A DNA stretch of 64,000 nt from Cokeromyces recurvatus (Eukaryota > Mucoromycota > Mucoromycetes > Mucorales > Mucoraceae), in the NCBI RefSeq assembly GCF_025118155.1, contig NW_026251415.1, positions 273,426 to 337,425 of the forward strand, read 5' to 3'. How positions within the stretch are numbered: the stretch's first letter is position 1; every line of letters starts with the position of its first letter. The translations under genes and the position numbers were made by a program. This document shows, piece after piece, positions 1 through 11,989 of this stretch. The notes below the pieces were generated by a model. That model was not told the origin of the DNA, did no database searches, and was given only the letters and a program-made list of their open reading frames with translations.

Positions 1-120
1 TTATTGGCATCTTTATTGCAATGAGCCAAGTGAGCTAAAATACGATCTACTCCAGCAATCCAAGCTGAACCATTTTTAAGTAATGGAAGTTCACCTATAG
101 TATATAAACATGCAATAACT

Positions 121-158
<38 letters not shown>

Positions 159-331
159 AAATTAAACACTAACAATATATTACCTGTTGGACTTTGTTGA
201 GGATCGTTGCATCTTACAATTGTATAACTTTGCTGAATTAAACGTAAATAACTCTCAATAACAACACATTTTGGATCTATAGAGGGTGCATTCAAAGCAG
301 GACCCCATACATAAAGTTGCATAGTTGACAT
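1..331 (-). CDS. SAM37/metaxin-like mitochondrial outer-membrane sorting protein, 5' part (partial)
   Basis: Exons 184..331 and 1..94 (continues off the left edge), with a GT-AG intron between them that is mostly a 33-nt homopolymer. The N-terminus reads MSTMQLYVWGPALNAPSIDP, and after splicing continues GELPLLKNGSAWIAGVDRIL. This is the thioredoxin-like N-domain start typical of Sam37/Tom37 and metaxins (LxVWGPAFxLPSIDPxC, then LPxLxxGxxWxxGxDxIL). Family knowledge: Sam37 is a peripheral subunit of the SAM complex that inserts beta-barrel proteins into the mitochondrial outer membrane. The start at 331 is the first ATG; Met4 is an alternative. Only about 80 residues are visible, so the C-terminal half cannot be checked. 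Confidence 0.8.
125..157. repeat. 33-nt poly(T) run inside SAM37 intron 1
   Basis: Uninterrupted T run on the + strand, so poly(A) on the sense strand of the intron. Confidence 0.95.
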
Positions 332-430
332 TTGTGCTAATAGGAAATAATAAATATTTATAAAAAAAAAAAAAAAAAATTAAAGTGAAGAATAATTTCG
401 CCCTTGTTAGGAAGAATTAATAACCCTAGA

Positions 431-480
<50 letters not shown>

Positions 481-1640
481 AAAAGAAAAAATTAGCCTCT
501 CTCTACTTAAGTGAAAGTGTAATAACAATTGCACTACTTCCGTTTTCAAATCACCCAAGATAATAACTCCAATATAGTAAATAAGATAAACAGGCACTTA
601 ATACTAGCTAAGCAATCTGATTTATTATCTAAGTTTAACATATACAGACTAACACTAAGTTGCAGCCCATTTTACTCATAGATCATTTCGTTATACGTCA
701 ACTCAGTCAAATACGTAAATAGATATTCGATATATAAAACCATCAGAACCCTTACCCTCCCCCCCACTTTTTATTTTACTTACTTCAGAGAAACCATTCA
801 TATTAAAAAAAAAATAAAATAAATAAATCAGTGTATATCATATTCGGACATATCAAGTAATTATATACAGAGTATAGAAAGACCAAATATTATCCAAGTA
901 AAGTTATGAAAAGAAAAAAAAAAAAGATAAAGTCAGACTTAAAGGAAAGATACAATACGTTTTATAGCTGTCATCAAGGAGTAGGCAGCTGGAAAATAAT
1001 ATGTTCCTGAATAATTTGTGTGATAGATTAACTTTACACTTTTTGAGGTAAACGTGAAGAGAAATTTACCCCTTAAATACATCGGTTTACAACAGCCATA
1101 GTAAATAAATAACTAGTAGAAACAATCAAGTCGGCCGTTTAGAACTGTCAATGATGTATATGTCATCCTTAACATACTATTATATTGCAAATCTAACGAT
1201 TCTTAACAAACTTCTGTTTTAATTCCATTGTTGGTCTGTTATTCTGTACCATTCTTGAAGAATTAAACTATTTGGTGTATGCTATATTCCTCTCTTCCTC
1301 TTTATAAAGTTGGGTAATAGCTATTGATTAGACTATTTTTGCTTTCTACTCTTCCTATTACGTACTTACAATAGTAGTCATCAATTCTCTTCTTTTTCTT
1401 ATAAATGACTAATTGCATTTTAGTAGAGAAATACAAACAACTTTAAGAATATGATAACCATTACAAAATTTATCCTCTCCATGTCAAAATAATAAAAAAA
1501 ACAAGATCGTATCGAATGTAGTAAAATGATACACATTGAGTTTATTTGCCATATCAACTATGCTTTTGATCTATCTATAAACAAAGTTATTTAAATTGAA
1601 GCAATGTATGATGACTTTATATAAATGTTCCATCTCTATT
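332..1640. other. Intergenic, no gene seen
   Basis: Between the SAM37 start and the dehydratase stop. It contains a 44-nt poly(T) run (433-476) and otherwise AT-rich sequence with stops in all frames. The SAM37 promoter should lie just right of 331. I see no RNA gene or coherent exon. Confidence 0.6.
433..476. repeat. 44-nt poly(T) run
   Basis: Uninterrupted T run, about 100 bp upstream of the SAM37 start codon. Confidence 0.95.
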
Positions 1641-2446
1641 TTAATTTATCTTTTTGTCGGTTCCTTTAAGGTACTTTTTACGTTGTATTCTCATGTGATT
1701 ATACATAACAGGTGAACCAGGAGCATATAATATGATGACAGCAATATAGATGTAATAATACAAATCTCCCCAAGCAGCCTTAACATAAGGTAACGACTGA
1801 TAAATCATGATCAATTCAGAAGAGATACCAGTTGGGTATAGGACTAAAAAGAATGTGTAACGAGCCCAAGTAATAATAGCAGGTACAGAAGAGGCTAAAT
1901 TTGTTGCATAATAAGAATATCTTACACATTCAGCAATACTCCAAGAGATGACCATTGTAGTGTATGACCAATGAGAATGAATTTCAGGGAATGGATAATT
2001 TACGGCCCAAACCAAGAAAATACGTGAGAATACTTGCATAATAGTTGTCATCAGAGGTGTTCTCACCCATCCTAATAAAGCATGAACAATCTACCATGTA
2101 CGTTAACATCACTTACATCTTCGCTCATTATATATAATTGCATATACTTTACTTCAAACAAAGCTGTTGTTTGAACAACAATCAATACAGGCCATGTTGC
2201 TTCAAATACATTTTGATAACTGCTTTCACGAGCAATTTGTGCCAGAGCTAAAAATAGAACATACGCCCATCCAGCAAGAGAAGCAAAGTTATAAGTAATC
2301 AAATAAAGTTTCAAAAGTCCAGTAGGCCCTCTTTTTGAAGCTTGAGCACTAGTAGCTTTAAAAAATGAAAATAACAGAAAGATAATATTGTTTTAATTCA
2401 TCATTGCAGTTGAATGAACTTGAAATATTTCAATACCTTTAGCCAT
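1641..2446 (-). CDS. PHS1: Very-long-chain (3R)-3-hydroxyacyl-CoA dehydratase (PHS1/HACD family)
   Basis: Exons 2437..2446, 2153..2355 and 1641..2090 give 220 aa, the usual family length (yeast Phs1 is 217). The enzyme does the third step of very-long-chain fatty acid elongation, dehydrating 3-hydroxyacyl-CoA in the ER membrane. Visible signature: VFSRIFLVWAVNYPFPEIHS, then LYPTGISSE, which holds the catalytic Tyr156 and Glu163 at the family spacing of seven. Several hydrophobic spans fit the six-TM fold. The protein ends KKIN, a KKXX-type ER retrieval signal. The first coding exon is only 10 nt (Met-Ala-Lys plus one base). The splice at 2152/2091 restores the conserved segment IVHALLGWVRTP. 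The gene is divergent from QCR1 with 275 bp between start codons. Confidence 0.93.
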
Positions 2447-2721
2447 TATGCGAGTATATGCTTTTTAAGTCGTGTTAAAAAAAAAAAAAGTTTATTTAAA
2501 ATGTTTCTTCTTGAAAAAAAAAAAAAAAAAAAAGAGAAGAAATGATGACGTGATATATACAGCCCGCCAGGGGCGGACAACTAAAAAAATGAGGGTTGAC
2601 CCCCACAGAAAAAGGACATCAAGCAAGATTGAAGGTAAAAAAAAAAAAAAAAAGGCCAGTTATTATATTTATTTATTGTTTCGTCTCCCCACTCTTACAT
2701 TCAAATTTCTTCATTTTTAAA
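2447..2721. promoter_or_regulatory. Shared divergent promoter, PHS1 / QCR1
   Basis: 275 bp between two opposed start codons. It holds three A runs of 12 to 17 nt, a GC-richer patch near 2560-2575 (CCGCCAGGGGCGG, an imperfect palindrome) and, just before the QCR1 ATG, a pyrimidine-rich stretch. No clear TATA box. Confidence 0.45.
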
Positions 2722-4442
2722 ATGGCTTCAAGGCTTCTTACTAATACCCTTCAAGCTAATGCTGGTTTAACTAAGCAGGTACATTCAACATAACAGATCT
2801 TTAACAATTCGCATACACCTATAAAGCAACTCCAATTTTAATTCGCATTTTTTTTTTTTTTTTTTTTTTCGCAACTATTATAGTTCATCCGTTCTATGGC
2901 TACGAATTCCAAGCAAGCCTTAGCAACTCGCATCACTAACTTACCTAACGGCCTTACAGTTGCTACCGAGGAGAACCCTTCTGCTGGTGCTGCAACTGTT
3001 GGTGTTTGGATTGATGCTGGTTCTCGTGCTGAATCCGCAAAGACCAATGGTATCGCTAACTTATTTGAACATGTTGCTCTTCAGGTAAATTATTAAAGCA
3101 AAAAGGGAATATGAAGAAAAAAAAAAAGAGGATACAATCTACTTTAAGATAAATTTATATTTTTCGAAGGAATGATACATATGAAAAAAAGTATTTAAAA
3201 AGTTGAAAAAGAGGGAATAAAAAAAAAAAAAAAAAAAGAGAGAGAAAGAGAAAGAAGGTGCCCTGAGATACCGAATACTGTTTAAAAGCTTATAATTTGA
3301 TTTTTTTTTCTTTTTTTTTAAAAAAAAATTAGGGTCAAGCTTCTAAATTTGAAAATATCGGTGGTGTCCTTACTGCCAAAACTGGTCGTGAAATCACTTC
3401 ATTCTCAACCAAGACTTTGGGTAGTAAAATGAGTGAATCTGTAGAAATCCTTGCTGACCTTATTCAAAATACAAAGATTGATGCCGCTACTGTTGATAAG
3501 CAACGACAAGCTGTTTTTAAGCAACAGCTTGCTGCAGAAAATGATTATGAATCTGTTGTTTTCGATCATTTGTATGCTACTGCATTCCAGGGCGAATCTT
3601 TGGGACGCCCTGTGAATGGTATTAAAGAAACTGTTGAACAAATAACTGTCGAGGATTTGATTGCTTTCCAAAAGGACAATTATAGCGCTGATCGCATGGT
3701 TATTGTTGGTTCTGGTGATGTCGACCACGAAGCTCTTGTCCGACTTGCTGAGAAAAAGTTTGGAGGACTTGGTACATCTACTCGTGTTCCTCAGCCAAAG
3801 CCTTCTTTCACTGGTTCTGAAATTCGTATGCGTGATGATACTTTACCTCAAGCTCGTATCGCTTTTGCTGTTGAAGGTGCACCTTATTTATCAAAGGATT
3901 ATTTCAATTTACTCGTTATGCAAGCCATCATTGGAGCTTGGGATAAGAACTTGGGAGGTGCTGGTAATCTTTCTTCTAAATTATCAGCTATTGTTAATAA
4001 CAACCATCTTGCCGATTCTTTTGCTTCATTTACAAAGGGTCATAAGGATACTGGCTTGTGGGGTCTCTATGTTGTCACTCAAAACAGAGATCAAATTGAC
4101 GATTTTGTTCATTTCCTTCAAAAAGAATGGGTTCGTCTTTCTACAACTGTTACTGCTTCTGAAATTGAGTGTGCTAAACAACAAGTGAAGGCCGGATTAT
4201 TATTAAGTCTTGATAGTACCTGTGCTGTTGCTGATGATATTGGTTCTCAAGTTCTTACCACTGGAAAACGTTTATCTGAAGCAGAATTGAAGGAGACTAT
4301 TCATAAGATTACTGCCGACGATGTTCGTAAGACTGCTTACAAATATGTATGGGATCAAGAACTTGCTGTTGTTGGTCATGGCCCTGTTGAATGTTTGACT
4401 GATTACAATAGAGTTCGTGGTAATATGGCTTACAACAGGTAA
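2722..4442 (+). CDS. QCR1: Cytochrome bc1 complex core protein 1 (M16 peptidase family, zinc site degenerate)
   Basis: Exons 2722..2778, 2884..3084 and 3333..4442 give 455 aa, close to yeast Cor1. The N-terminus (MASRLLTNTLQANAGLTKQF, basic and hydroxylated) looks like a mitochondrial presequence. It has the two-lobe M16 fold: LPNGLTVATEE, GVWIDAGSRAE, then IGGVLTAKTGRE and DNYSADRMVIVGSGDVDHE. The HFLEH zinc motif of beta-MPP is NLFEH here, so the first zinc ligand is lost. This indicates the structural core subunit of complex III in the inner membrane rather than an active presequence peptidase. The first ATG opens the presequence and Met23, in exon 2, is not needed. It converges with the MBOAT gene downstream. 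Confidence 0.9.
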
Positions 4443-4801
4443 AGTAGTTTTTTTCTTTTCTTTTCTTTTCCTAGACTAATATATATTTTTTTTTCTTTTA
4501 TTATAGATTCTAAATTACACATATATTTATATTTATATATTTTTTTTATCAAAATTAATAAAGAACTTTTTTTTAAAAAAAAAGAGTCAAAAAGGGGATA
4601 TATAGAATAATGATATAAAGTAAGAAGAAGAGTATACAAGATAAGGGTTTGTCTTGTCAACACTAATAATCATTAAGGGGCAGAATAAAGATGACAAATA
4701 GTAGTCCATTTTTATTTTGTTTTATTTTTACAAATGCTCAATATATACACATATTACATATACACGAGGGAAAGAATATTAAGTTATAGTGGGTAATTTT
4801 A
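4443..4801. other. Convergent 3' intergenic, no gene
   Basis: Holds the 3' ends of QCR1 and the MBOAT gene, AT-rich with T-runs; AATAAA-like sequence at about 4557. No ORF with family resemblance. Confidence 0.6.
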
Positions 4802-6261
4802 CTAAATATTTGAACCACAATATTTTCTAAGAAATGGTGTGGAAGCTAAATAATGACGCAAAATAGGCTCAAGGGGAGTAAAGTTGCCTAATTTATAAAA
4901 ACCCCAATGGGCAAAACTGTTGATAAAGTAAGGAAATGTCCAATTGGCAACTGAGAGTACATAAATATGCCTTAAAAGTAATGCAAGTGGTGAATTTACA
5001 AAGGATGAAGGTAAATAAGGTTTCAACAAAATAGCTATGATTTTCTCCATGATGATGACTAAGCCTTGTATTCCAAAGAATATTATTTGTTGACCCATAA
5101 ACCTTTCACTATAGATCTTCCAACCTGCATTACATAACGCAGCATATTCATGAGTAAAGCCTGATGCTATAAAAACTGAGAGAGAAGCAAGAGAGATGGC
5201 TAATAGTCTATATTTTGGCTTTTTGTTTGTTCCTTCGCGAACCAAGAAATAAACAGGTTTATATGCAAATGATACCCAAGCAGGTCGTAAGATTCTATGC
5301 CAACGATAAGACCATACATCCTCTATAGAGGTACCAAAAATCGGGGTTTCCATCATATTCCTCCATTCCTCTATAATGGTGTAAAATGCGATTTTTTTTT
5401 TTTTTATTATTAGTTTAATTATCATATATTCTACATCCTTTCATTTTGTCTTACCTGGAGCATAAAGACCATGATCAAAGAGTATGCAATAGAATAGTTG
5501 CATTATTTTACCAAACATGTTATATGTAAATGTCAATAACATGATACCGGAACAGCATACCAAAAACGTTTGAATTGGATGATATTTTTGCATTTCGAAT
5601 ATATCCTTAGATGTAAATGTTTTTATCCATGAAACAACAATATCATAACCAATGGCATTTAAAATTATAGAAGGAAAGAGATGATAAAATTTCTAATACA
5701 CATGTACAAAGGTATAAACATATATAAATTATCAAATTCATAATTACCTTCAAACTCGAAAGAAAAAAAAAATGCTTACCTTTGATTTCAAGTATACCTT
5801 TTTCTCGTCATTTGGCTTATGACGGTTATTGGCTCTTATACTAAACAAAAGCTCTGCATTGAATTCAGAAGCAGATATATAAGCATCCTTTTTGTAAATG
5901 ACAGGATGAATTAAAAAGATATCAATAAAACGTTGAAACATAGTAAATGAAATCACTTGACAGAAAATACAAAAAACGCCTATATTACAAAACAATAAAA
6001 TGAATTATTTAGCGAAATAAACTGGTTTTTCTTTTTTTTTTTTTTTTATTTACTGTTTTCAAAATCTCTATAGCGATAGGGCATAACTAGTAAACATATT
6101 AAAAAAGGAATAGAAATAACTTGCTTTACTTTTGTGCCTAGTACATTTATGTTAAGAGTTGATAGTATAGATAAAACCAGAACAGGAGATAGTGTATAAA
6201 AGGCAATATGTGAGGCAGGTACAGCAGTACGCCATGTATCGATTATTTCCTCTTCATACAT
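4802..6261 (-). CDS. Wax-synthase-like membrane-bound O-acyltransferase (MBOAT_2)
   Basis: Exons 6054..6261, 5780..5979, 5455..5692 and 4802..5370 give 404 aa. Family marks in the last exon are a W-[TS]xIxxxWSYRWHRILRPAW block (RWHR at 238-241) and GFTHEY with the presumed catalytic His289, matching plant and fungal wax synthase/MBOAT_2 proteins. Multiple hydrophobic segments imply an ER polytopic protein. Likely reaction: transfer of an acyl group from acyl-CoA to a fatty alcohol, sterol or diacylglycerol; the acceptor cannot be read from sequence. I start at Met 6261 (MYEEEIIDTWRT); the in-frame extension upstream to 6312 is low-complexity Leu/Phe from a repeat and is unlikely. Each splice restores an open frame. 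Confidence 0.82.
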
Positions 6262-6902
6262 TTTTGTTAACAAAAAAAAAAAAAAAAAAAATAATAATAA
6301 TAATAATTTCACATGATAATGAAGAAAACTTATTTTTTTTTTATACTGTGCTGAATTATAATATTTTACTGATAGGATTCAAACTTAATTTCTTTTTTTA
6401 GAATAACGCTGTGTTATTATGCTATTACATAAACAATCTATGAATATAGACATCTGCGTGTTACTTGATACACTATTTTCTTTATCTTTATTTATGATAT
6501 AATTGAAACCCAGTTATATACGTTTAACATTTGTAAAATTAAATTTGAAAAAAAGGAAAAAGGTTAAATGTATGAAATAGAGTTGAATATAATATATTTT
6601 CTATGCTGCATTTAACATTCTAAAATAGAAAATAAAAAATTTTCTTTTTTTTTTCTTCTTCATTATATCTTTTTTTTTTTAAATACGAGTGATTTATATA
6701 CAATTCGTCATTTCTCTCCATTTTTCTTGTTGTAGGAATAAAATTAAATGCTATAAATATTGATATTATTAAAAGGAATATCCTTGTATCACGTTCTTGA
6801 CATTTACTTTATTAATCAAATGATTTTTACATTTTATTTTGTAATAAATTTATCCAAACTCCTCGGGTTGTTTCGGGGGGGGAGTAAGGGAATGTAATTG
6901 GC

Positions 6903-6910
6903 TATATAAA
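6903..6910 (+). promoter_or_regulatory. TATA-like box upstream of an orphan ATG-AAG/GTATGT
   Basis: TATATAAA about 115 bp before an ATG AAG (7022-7027) that abuts a good donor (GTATGT). The layout resembles other genes here whose first coding exon is tiny, but the downstream exons are uncertain. Confidence 0.3.
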
Positions 6911-9259
6911 AAAAGCGATTTTTCAATGAATAAAAATAAGCAAGAATAATAGTGTGATTATCAGTTCAGCAAAGAAAAAAGAAAAGAAAACTGGTCAATT
7001 CTTTTCTTATAGATTCTGGAGATGAAGGTATGTTTTTTTTTATGATATGATAGGTAATTAAGCTTATAAAATACAATACGTATAATGAAGCAGTATATAA
7101 ACCGAGAAATTATATTGAGAAAAAGGAGTAAGGATTAACGTTTAGAAGAGCATTGGTTCTTCAATAACTCCAGACATTTGTAATTAATAGTATACTTTTA
7201 AGCATTATATGTTGTTTGGTACTATAAAGAAATAAAACGTGGTATAATTGTCAAGTAGCCTTCTTCAAAGTTAATCTAGGGGTAAAATTTTAAATGTATA
7301 TACATGGATATGTATTTTTGGCTCTCGAGATAAACACAGAAATGTAGGCAACAAATAAGCTGATAATCATGTATTTTAATCTTCAGTCTAACCAATTTAC
7401 AATAAAAAGTAAAGTAATATCAAATGCTAACTTTATAAGCATTTATGTTGCCTTATGATGCAACAATTTTAATCAAAATTACTTATCAATACTATACAAG
7501 CTTGAAGATTACTATGTATCCAACTGCACATTATTGACTACGTTATATTTCAAACATATCATTAAAGGCTTCTAAAAAAAATGAATAAAAAATTATATAT
7601 TGAAAGGTAAATTCATAGTATTCTGTTTGTCTGTTAGAAAATATTTTGGGTTCACTTTCAATAGAGTAATTTTAAAGTCGATGAAATAGAGCGATATTTT
7701 TTTTTTCACTCATATACTTTAGGCTCTAGAACAAACATCATATTTAATAATCATGAAATATCAGATATTCAAATCAAATCTGTACATGCTAAGGGAAAAA
7801 TATTCATATGCTGGCTATGTTAGAAGGAGCCAATATATCGATAAGTGAAAGATACAGAAATGAATTAAAGCTAAAGCAGCTAGGCAACTACTATATCTAC
7901 ATTGTTCGCCGTATACATTGTTTCATTATGAAAAGTTTTCATTTTATTTTATTTTTTGGCTTCAAACAACACAATTTAGTTTTTTATGATTATCAAAAAA
8001 AGTAGGGGAGAGAATAACAACAAAAGCATGATAATAATTTTAAAATGCTTATATAACTAAAATACACTCTATATTTCTAACAATAGAGAGAAAGAATCTA
8101 TTCATTGGCAGACTACTAAATCTTCTACCACATACTTAATTGTGTGCAAGGAAAGAATCAAATTCTAAATAAAGATTTTAGATAAAGTTAGACAAAGTAA
8201 ATATAAATGAAGTTTGAATACCAATAGCACAACATCCTTTCACTATTTCTCATAAAGCAAAGGAAAAAAAAAAGAATATCATTGTAAAAAAAAAAAAAAG
8301 AAAAATAGGCTTGCAGTACGTGTTTATAAGACAACACAGAAGCTTTGGAAATTAACAAATGTGAAGCGTTGCTATTGTATTGAAGATTGTAAAACTTGCC
8401 ATATACAGTGCTAATCTGACATAAATGCATACAAGAATATGTACAACATACTAGTTTCTATTCTTAATAGTCATAGACTTCCAACGATGTTTAACAGGAA
8501 TCATTGTAGCAAATAGAATTCATCAAATTATTAAAATTGTATTTTTACTTCATTTTAAAATAGTATCCATCCATGCGTCTTTATCTTAAATATCATTTTC
8601 TTAGTTAACTATTTAAGCCTATTTATTATTGATGTCTCTCATCATTTTTATTCTTATTACTTTAGCCCTACAAAAGGAGTTCTTTAATCTATCTTCAGTA
8701 AAAACTACAATGTCACTGGTTCGTCAAGCGTAAACAAAAAAAAAAAAACTAGTCCAAATCTTTAAAATAATGATTTATTACTTTATTTTCCACCTTTATC
8801 TCTCCTTTTTTTTTATTTTATTTCATTCTTGTTATTGGATAAGATTACAAAGTAGCTATTTAATTAACTGATCTGATCCGATAAATAATGTTGGTTCGGA
8901 TCATTCAACACTTTAAAATTCAGACGATACATAGGAAAATTAAAATTCAGATGGAGGATTTAACTAAAAGAAATCTTTTCTTACAAGATAGATTTTGCTC
9001 GTCTTTGTAGTGGTATCAATTCCAAGTTGATCACAGTTTGTTGTCCTTCTTTGGAACAGAATACAATACTTTGATTAGATATGATGCACGTTGACTGTAG
9101 TTGTGTCCTTCGTTGATACCTTGGTTGGTTTCCTCCCATAGTGTTTCTCGGCTATGTTTTCATCATCTATATCATTACTTTACCCGTAAACGCTCTATTA
9201 AATATTTCCACATGTACTATCGACTTAATGTATCATTCTCCATTACTAATACATTTTTT

Positions 9260-9345
9260 TTCTTTCTCAATCAGCTTCCTCTGAAGAAACCAAAGTCGCT
9301 GCTATTAGCTTCTCCTTAGTTAGTTTGTTGGCTCGACGATCTGTT
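9260..9345 (-). pseudogene. Coding-like scrap, possible decayed ORF
   Basis: On the minus strand a short open stretch reads FDETDRRANKLTKEKLIAAT and ends SSEEAD-stop. Its composition is coding-like, unlike the surroundings. Another minus-strand scrap near 9030-9170 contains HYGRKPTKVSTKD. Neither has a start or clear splice sites. I do not recognise the family; a dead mobile element is possible. Confidence 0.2.
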
Positions 9346-9442
9346 TCATCAAACACTTTCTTCTACTAGTGTTAAACTAATGTATTGGCTATCCTTTCCT
9401 CCCCCTTTTTTTTTTCCTTTTAACTGCTAAGAAATTTTTATT

Positions 9443-9446
<4 letters not shown>

Positions 9447-9478
<32 letters not shown>
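9447..9478. repeat. (TC)16 microsatellite
   Basis: Perfect dinucleotide repeat, directly followed by AG and a T run. Confidence 0.95.
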
Positions 9479-9483
<5 letters not shown>

Positions 9484-9726
9484 TTTTTTCTTGGAACTGG
9501 TGAGGGTAGTATATTGTATAAATAAATTACTATATACTTATTGGTTGTTTTTATTTTACCTTAATAAACTCTTTTATTCATATAATTTGCTTGGTAATCA
9601 AATTATAGGGTTTAATACATAATTTAGGCTAAATTTACGGCTATATTTTCATTAAATAATTTTTGTTAACAAATCATACTTCCAATATATACATATTATC
9701 TTTATAAATAATAATAATAATAGTCA

Positions 9727-9748
9727 TAGTAGTAGTAGTAGTAGTAGT

Positions 9749-9786
<38 letters not shown>
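9727..9786. repeat. (TAG)n trinucleotide repeat followed by 35-nt poly(A)
   Basis: Seven or more TAG/GTA units to about 9751, then 35 uninterrupted A. It lies about 150 bp beyond the 3' end of the thioesterase gene. Confidence 0.9.
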
Positions 9787-9789
<3 letters not shown>

Positions 9790-9938
9790 CATGTTCATAT
9801 CAAGAGAAAAAGGATAAAGAATGTTATAATACTTTATATTTGAGAATAAATAATCTAATATGCTTTATTATTGTATAAATAGAGGAATATGTAGCTAAAT
9901 AAATAATGTATATATTTATGTATATTGTTTTGAAACAT

Positions 9939-11295
9939 TTACAACTTGCTTCTACTCTCAATTAAATTTCTTCTTTTTTCTTGTTCACGTTTGGATAGTC
10001 TGAGAACACCTTCTTGTGCAGTAGTAGCAACCAATGTGCCATCTTTACTATAAATTCTACCAAATGCCATTCCACGTCCGTTGCTAGTTCGAGGGCTATG
10101 CATATCATATAATAGCCTATTCATATATACATAGTATGATAAACATAAATACATTGTATTCAGAATTGTATATATATATATATATATTTACCATGAATCA
10201 GCTTTAGCAGGCGCATGAAACCACATAGAATGATCTAAACTTGCAAGCATACCAATACCTCTTGAAGGTACTCCATTTACTTTTGCAGCCGTACCAACAA
10301 AACCACTATCTGAAGCATATGCAATAACACAAGCATGGAGTCTTTTGTCTAAACCAAGTTGTCCTCTTGTCTTAAACCAGCGTCGCTATACAGGCATATA
10401 TATATGTATGTATAGAAATAAATTTAATAACTTTGAATATATACATATATAAAGATATAGAATTAACTTACAGCAATTAAGCTAGGCTGAGGAATATTGA
10501 TTTCTCTGTAATCTACTGGTGAACTTTCTTCAATTTGTATTTTAATAAATTCACGATATTTAGGAGGTAAATCATTTTGATCCAACGCCTTTTGTAATAA
10601 TTCTACATCACTAATAAAGTAATTATTTAATTTTTAAAAGGTCTTTTTTTTTATCTTATTTTCATACATTTATATACACTTACGATGGAAGTGAGTCTGG
10701 TTCAGGTACTTTTGGTATCTCAGTTTGATGATTCAATTGAACACTAGTATCTGGTTTTGTAAAACTAAAACTACATACAAAGATGGCTTTGCCTTTTTGA
10801 GAAGCAGTAACAAATCGAGTAGCATATGATCTACCATCCCGAAGCCGTTGAACTTGGTAAATAACCGGTACCTCTACATTACCAGGTAAAATAAAATAAC
10901 TATGAAGCGACTATATATGTATAATTAGTTAAATATATATAAATATATATAAATATATGTATATACATGTATATCGAATTCATCTGCAACAGTGTAGAAT
11001 GCGGCTCTTAAAGCTTGAGCTACAATCTTATAGAATTAAATATGAGTGTACAAAGAATAAAATAAAATTCAACTTTTAATTTTACCTGACCACCAAATGC
11101 ACCACGTGCACCTGCTGGTAACCATAATTCTTTACTCATATATAAATTAATATCTATTTCTTGCACTTCAACAGCATTAGCCATACGGACACCAAAATCT
11201 TCATCATCCTCGTCACCGAATCTAGCGGTGATAACGGGGGTAGAATTTTTTTTATCCGCAAAAGAAATGACAGCTGGGAAAGTTGAATTAGGCAT
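9939..11295 (-). CDS. Peroxisomal acyl-CoA thioesterase (TesB/ACOT8 type)
   Basis: Exons 11086..11295, 10967..11026, 10684..10910, 10472..10610, 10192..10385 and 9939..10116 give 335 aa. It hydrolyses acyl-CoA to free fatty acid and CoA. The double hot-dog TesB signatures are present: GARGAFGGQIVAQAL, SLHSYFILPGN, RDGRSYATRFVTASQKGKAIF, RRWFKTRGQL, then ASLDHSMWFHAP and SNGRGMAFGRIYSKDGTLVA. The C-terminus is Ser-Lys-Leu, a canonical PTS1, so the enzyme is predicted in the peroxisome matrix alongside beta-oxidation. Exon 2 is 60 nt. The donor of exon 2 (CAT/GTATAT) sits in an AT repeat and is the least certain junction. Confidence 0.92.
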
Positions 11296-11989
11296 TTTGA
11301 AGAAGAAAAAAAAAAAAAAAAAAAGAAAAAGAAAAATGTAGCATATTTGTTTTTTTCATTTTATAATTAAAAATAGTCACTAGGAAGAATAGTTTTACCA
11401 TCCATCATCATATAATTCATTACAAACCTTTTTTTATTACTAAATAAACACTTTTAAATTTTCACATGTGGCTTTTAGCAGTATCAACCAGGTTTGATTT
11501 TATTATAAGACAACACTCTTTTTTTTTTATTAATCTTGGTGTAAATCTACTTTAGTTCTAATCAAAGAGTGACAATGATGAAATCATTAATAAAACTGAA
11601 GTTTCTATGGTACTATTAAGAAAAAAAAAGCATTATCAATAGAGTTCTAAATAAGTTTATACCTCTTATCGGCTCTCAGATGTAGTTGAGAAATATATCG
11701 TGAATCATGAATCGTTTTATAAAAAAGAATATTGGCCTTTAATCCTTTGGAATGCTTAGATGGTGATAATTTTGAAAATGTTATATAAATAATTTCGATC
11801 TTTATGCATCGAATAGAATGCATGGTACTTAGTTTTGACTCCATTGGGCATTAGCAGCTAGTGAGTAATCTTTATATTTTACAAACAAGTAACCTTTAAG
11901 ATTAATGCTTTGCTCCAACAGAAATTACAAAGCAAACTTTCAACGACAAAAAAAAAAAGTTAGTTACATGCTCCTTATGGCAGTCATCT

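Larger units (their letters stand above)
6262..9938. other. 3.7-kb region without a confident gene
   Basis: AT-rich with stops in all frames. Contents: a G7-9 tract near 6875; a TATA-like box and possible start at 6903-7027 (separate entry); a minus-strand coding-like scrap at about 9260-9345; a (TC)16 repeat; a (TAG)n plus poly(A) block at 9727-9786. An inverted repeat TGATCCGA/TCGGATCA (8874-8903) could form an 8-bp stem. No family recognised. Confidence 0.5.

Noticed and set aside
2896..3096. QCR1 start at the ATG of exon 2 (2896)
   Set aside because: It would drop the mitochondrial presequence supplied by exon 1, which splices in frame.
3405..3728. 107-codon minus-strand ORF over QCR1 exon 3
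   Set aside because: Antisense shadow of a conserved coding exon.
3661..4188. 175-codon Leu-rich + strand ORF in another frame of QCR1
   Set aside because: Out-of-frame shadow; the QCR1 frame carries all the family motifs.
8874..8903. Short inverted repeat TGATCCGA/TCGGATCA as a terminator or operator
   Set aside because: An 8-bp stem with a 14-nt loop in AT-rich non-coding DNA is expected by chance.
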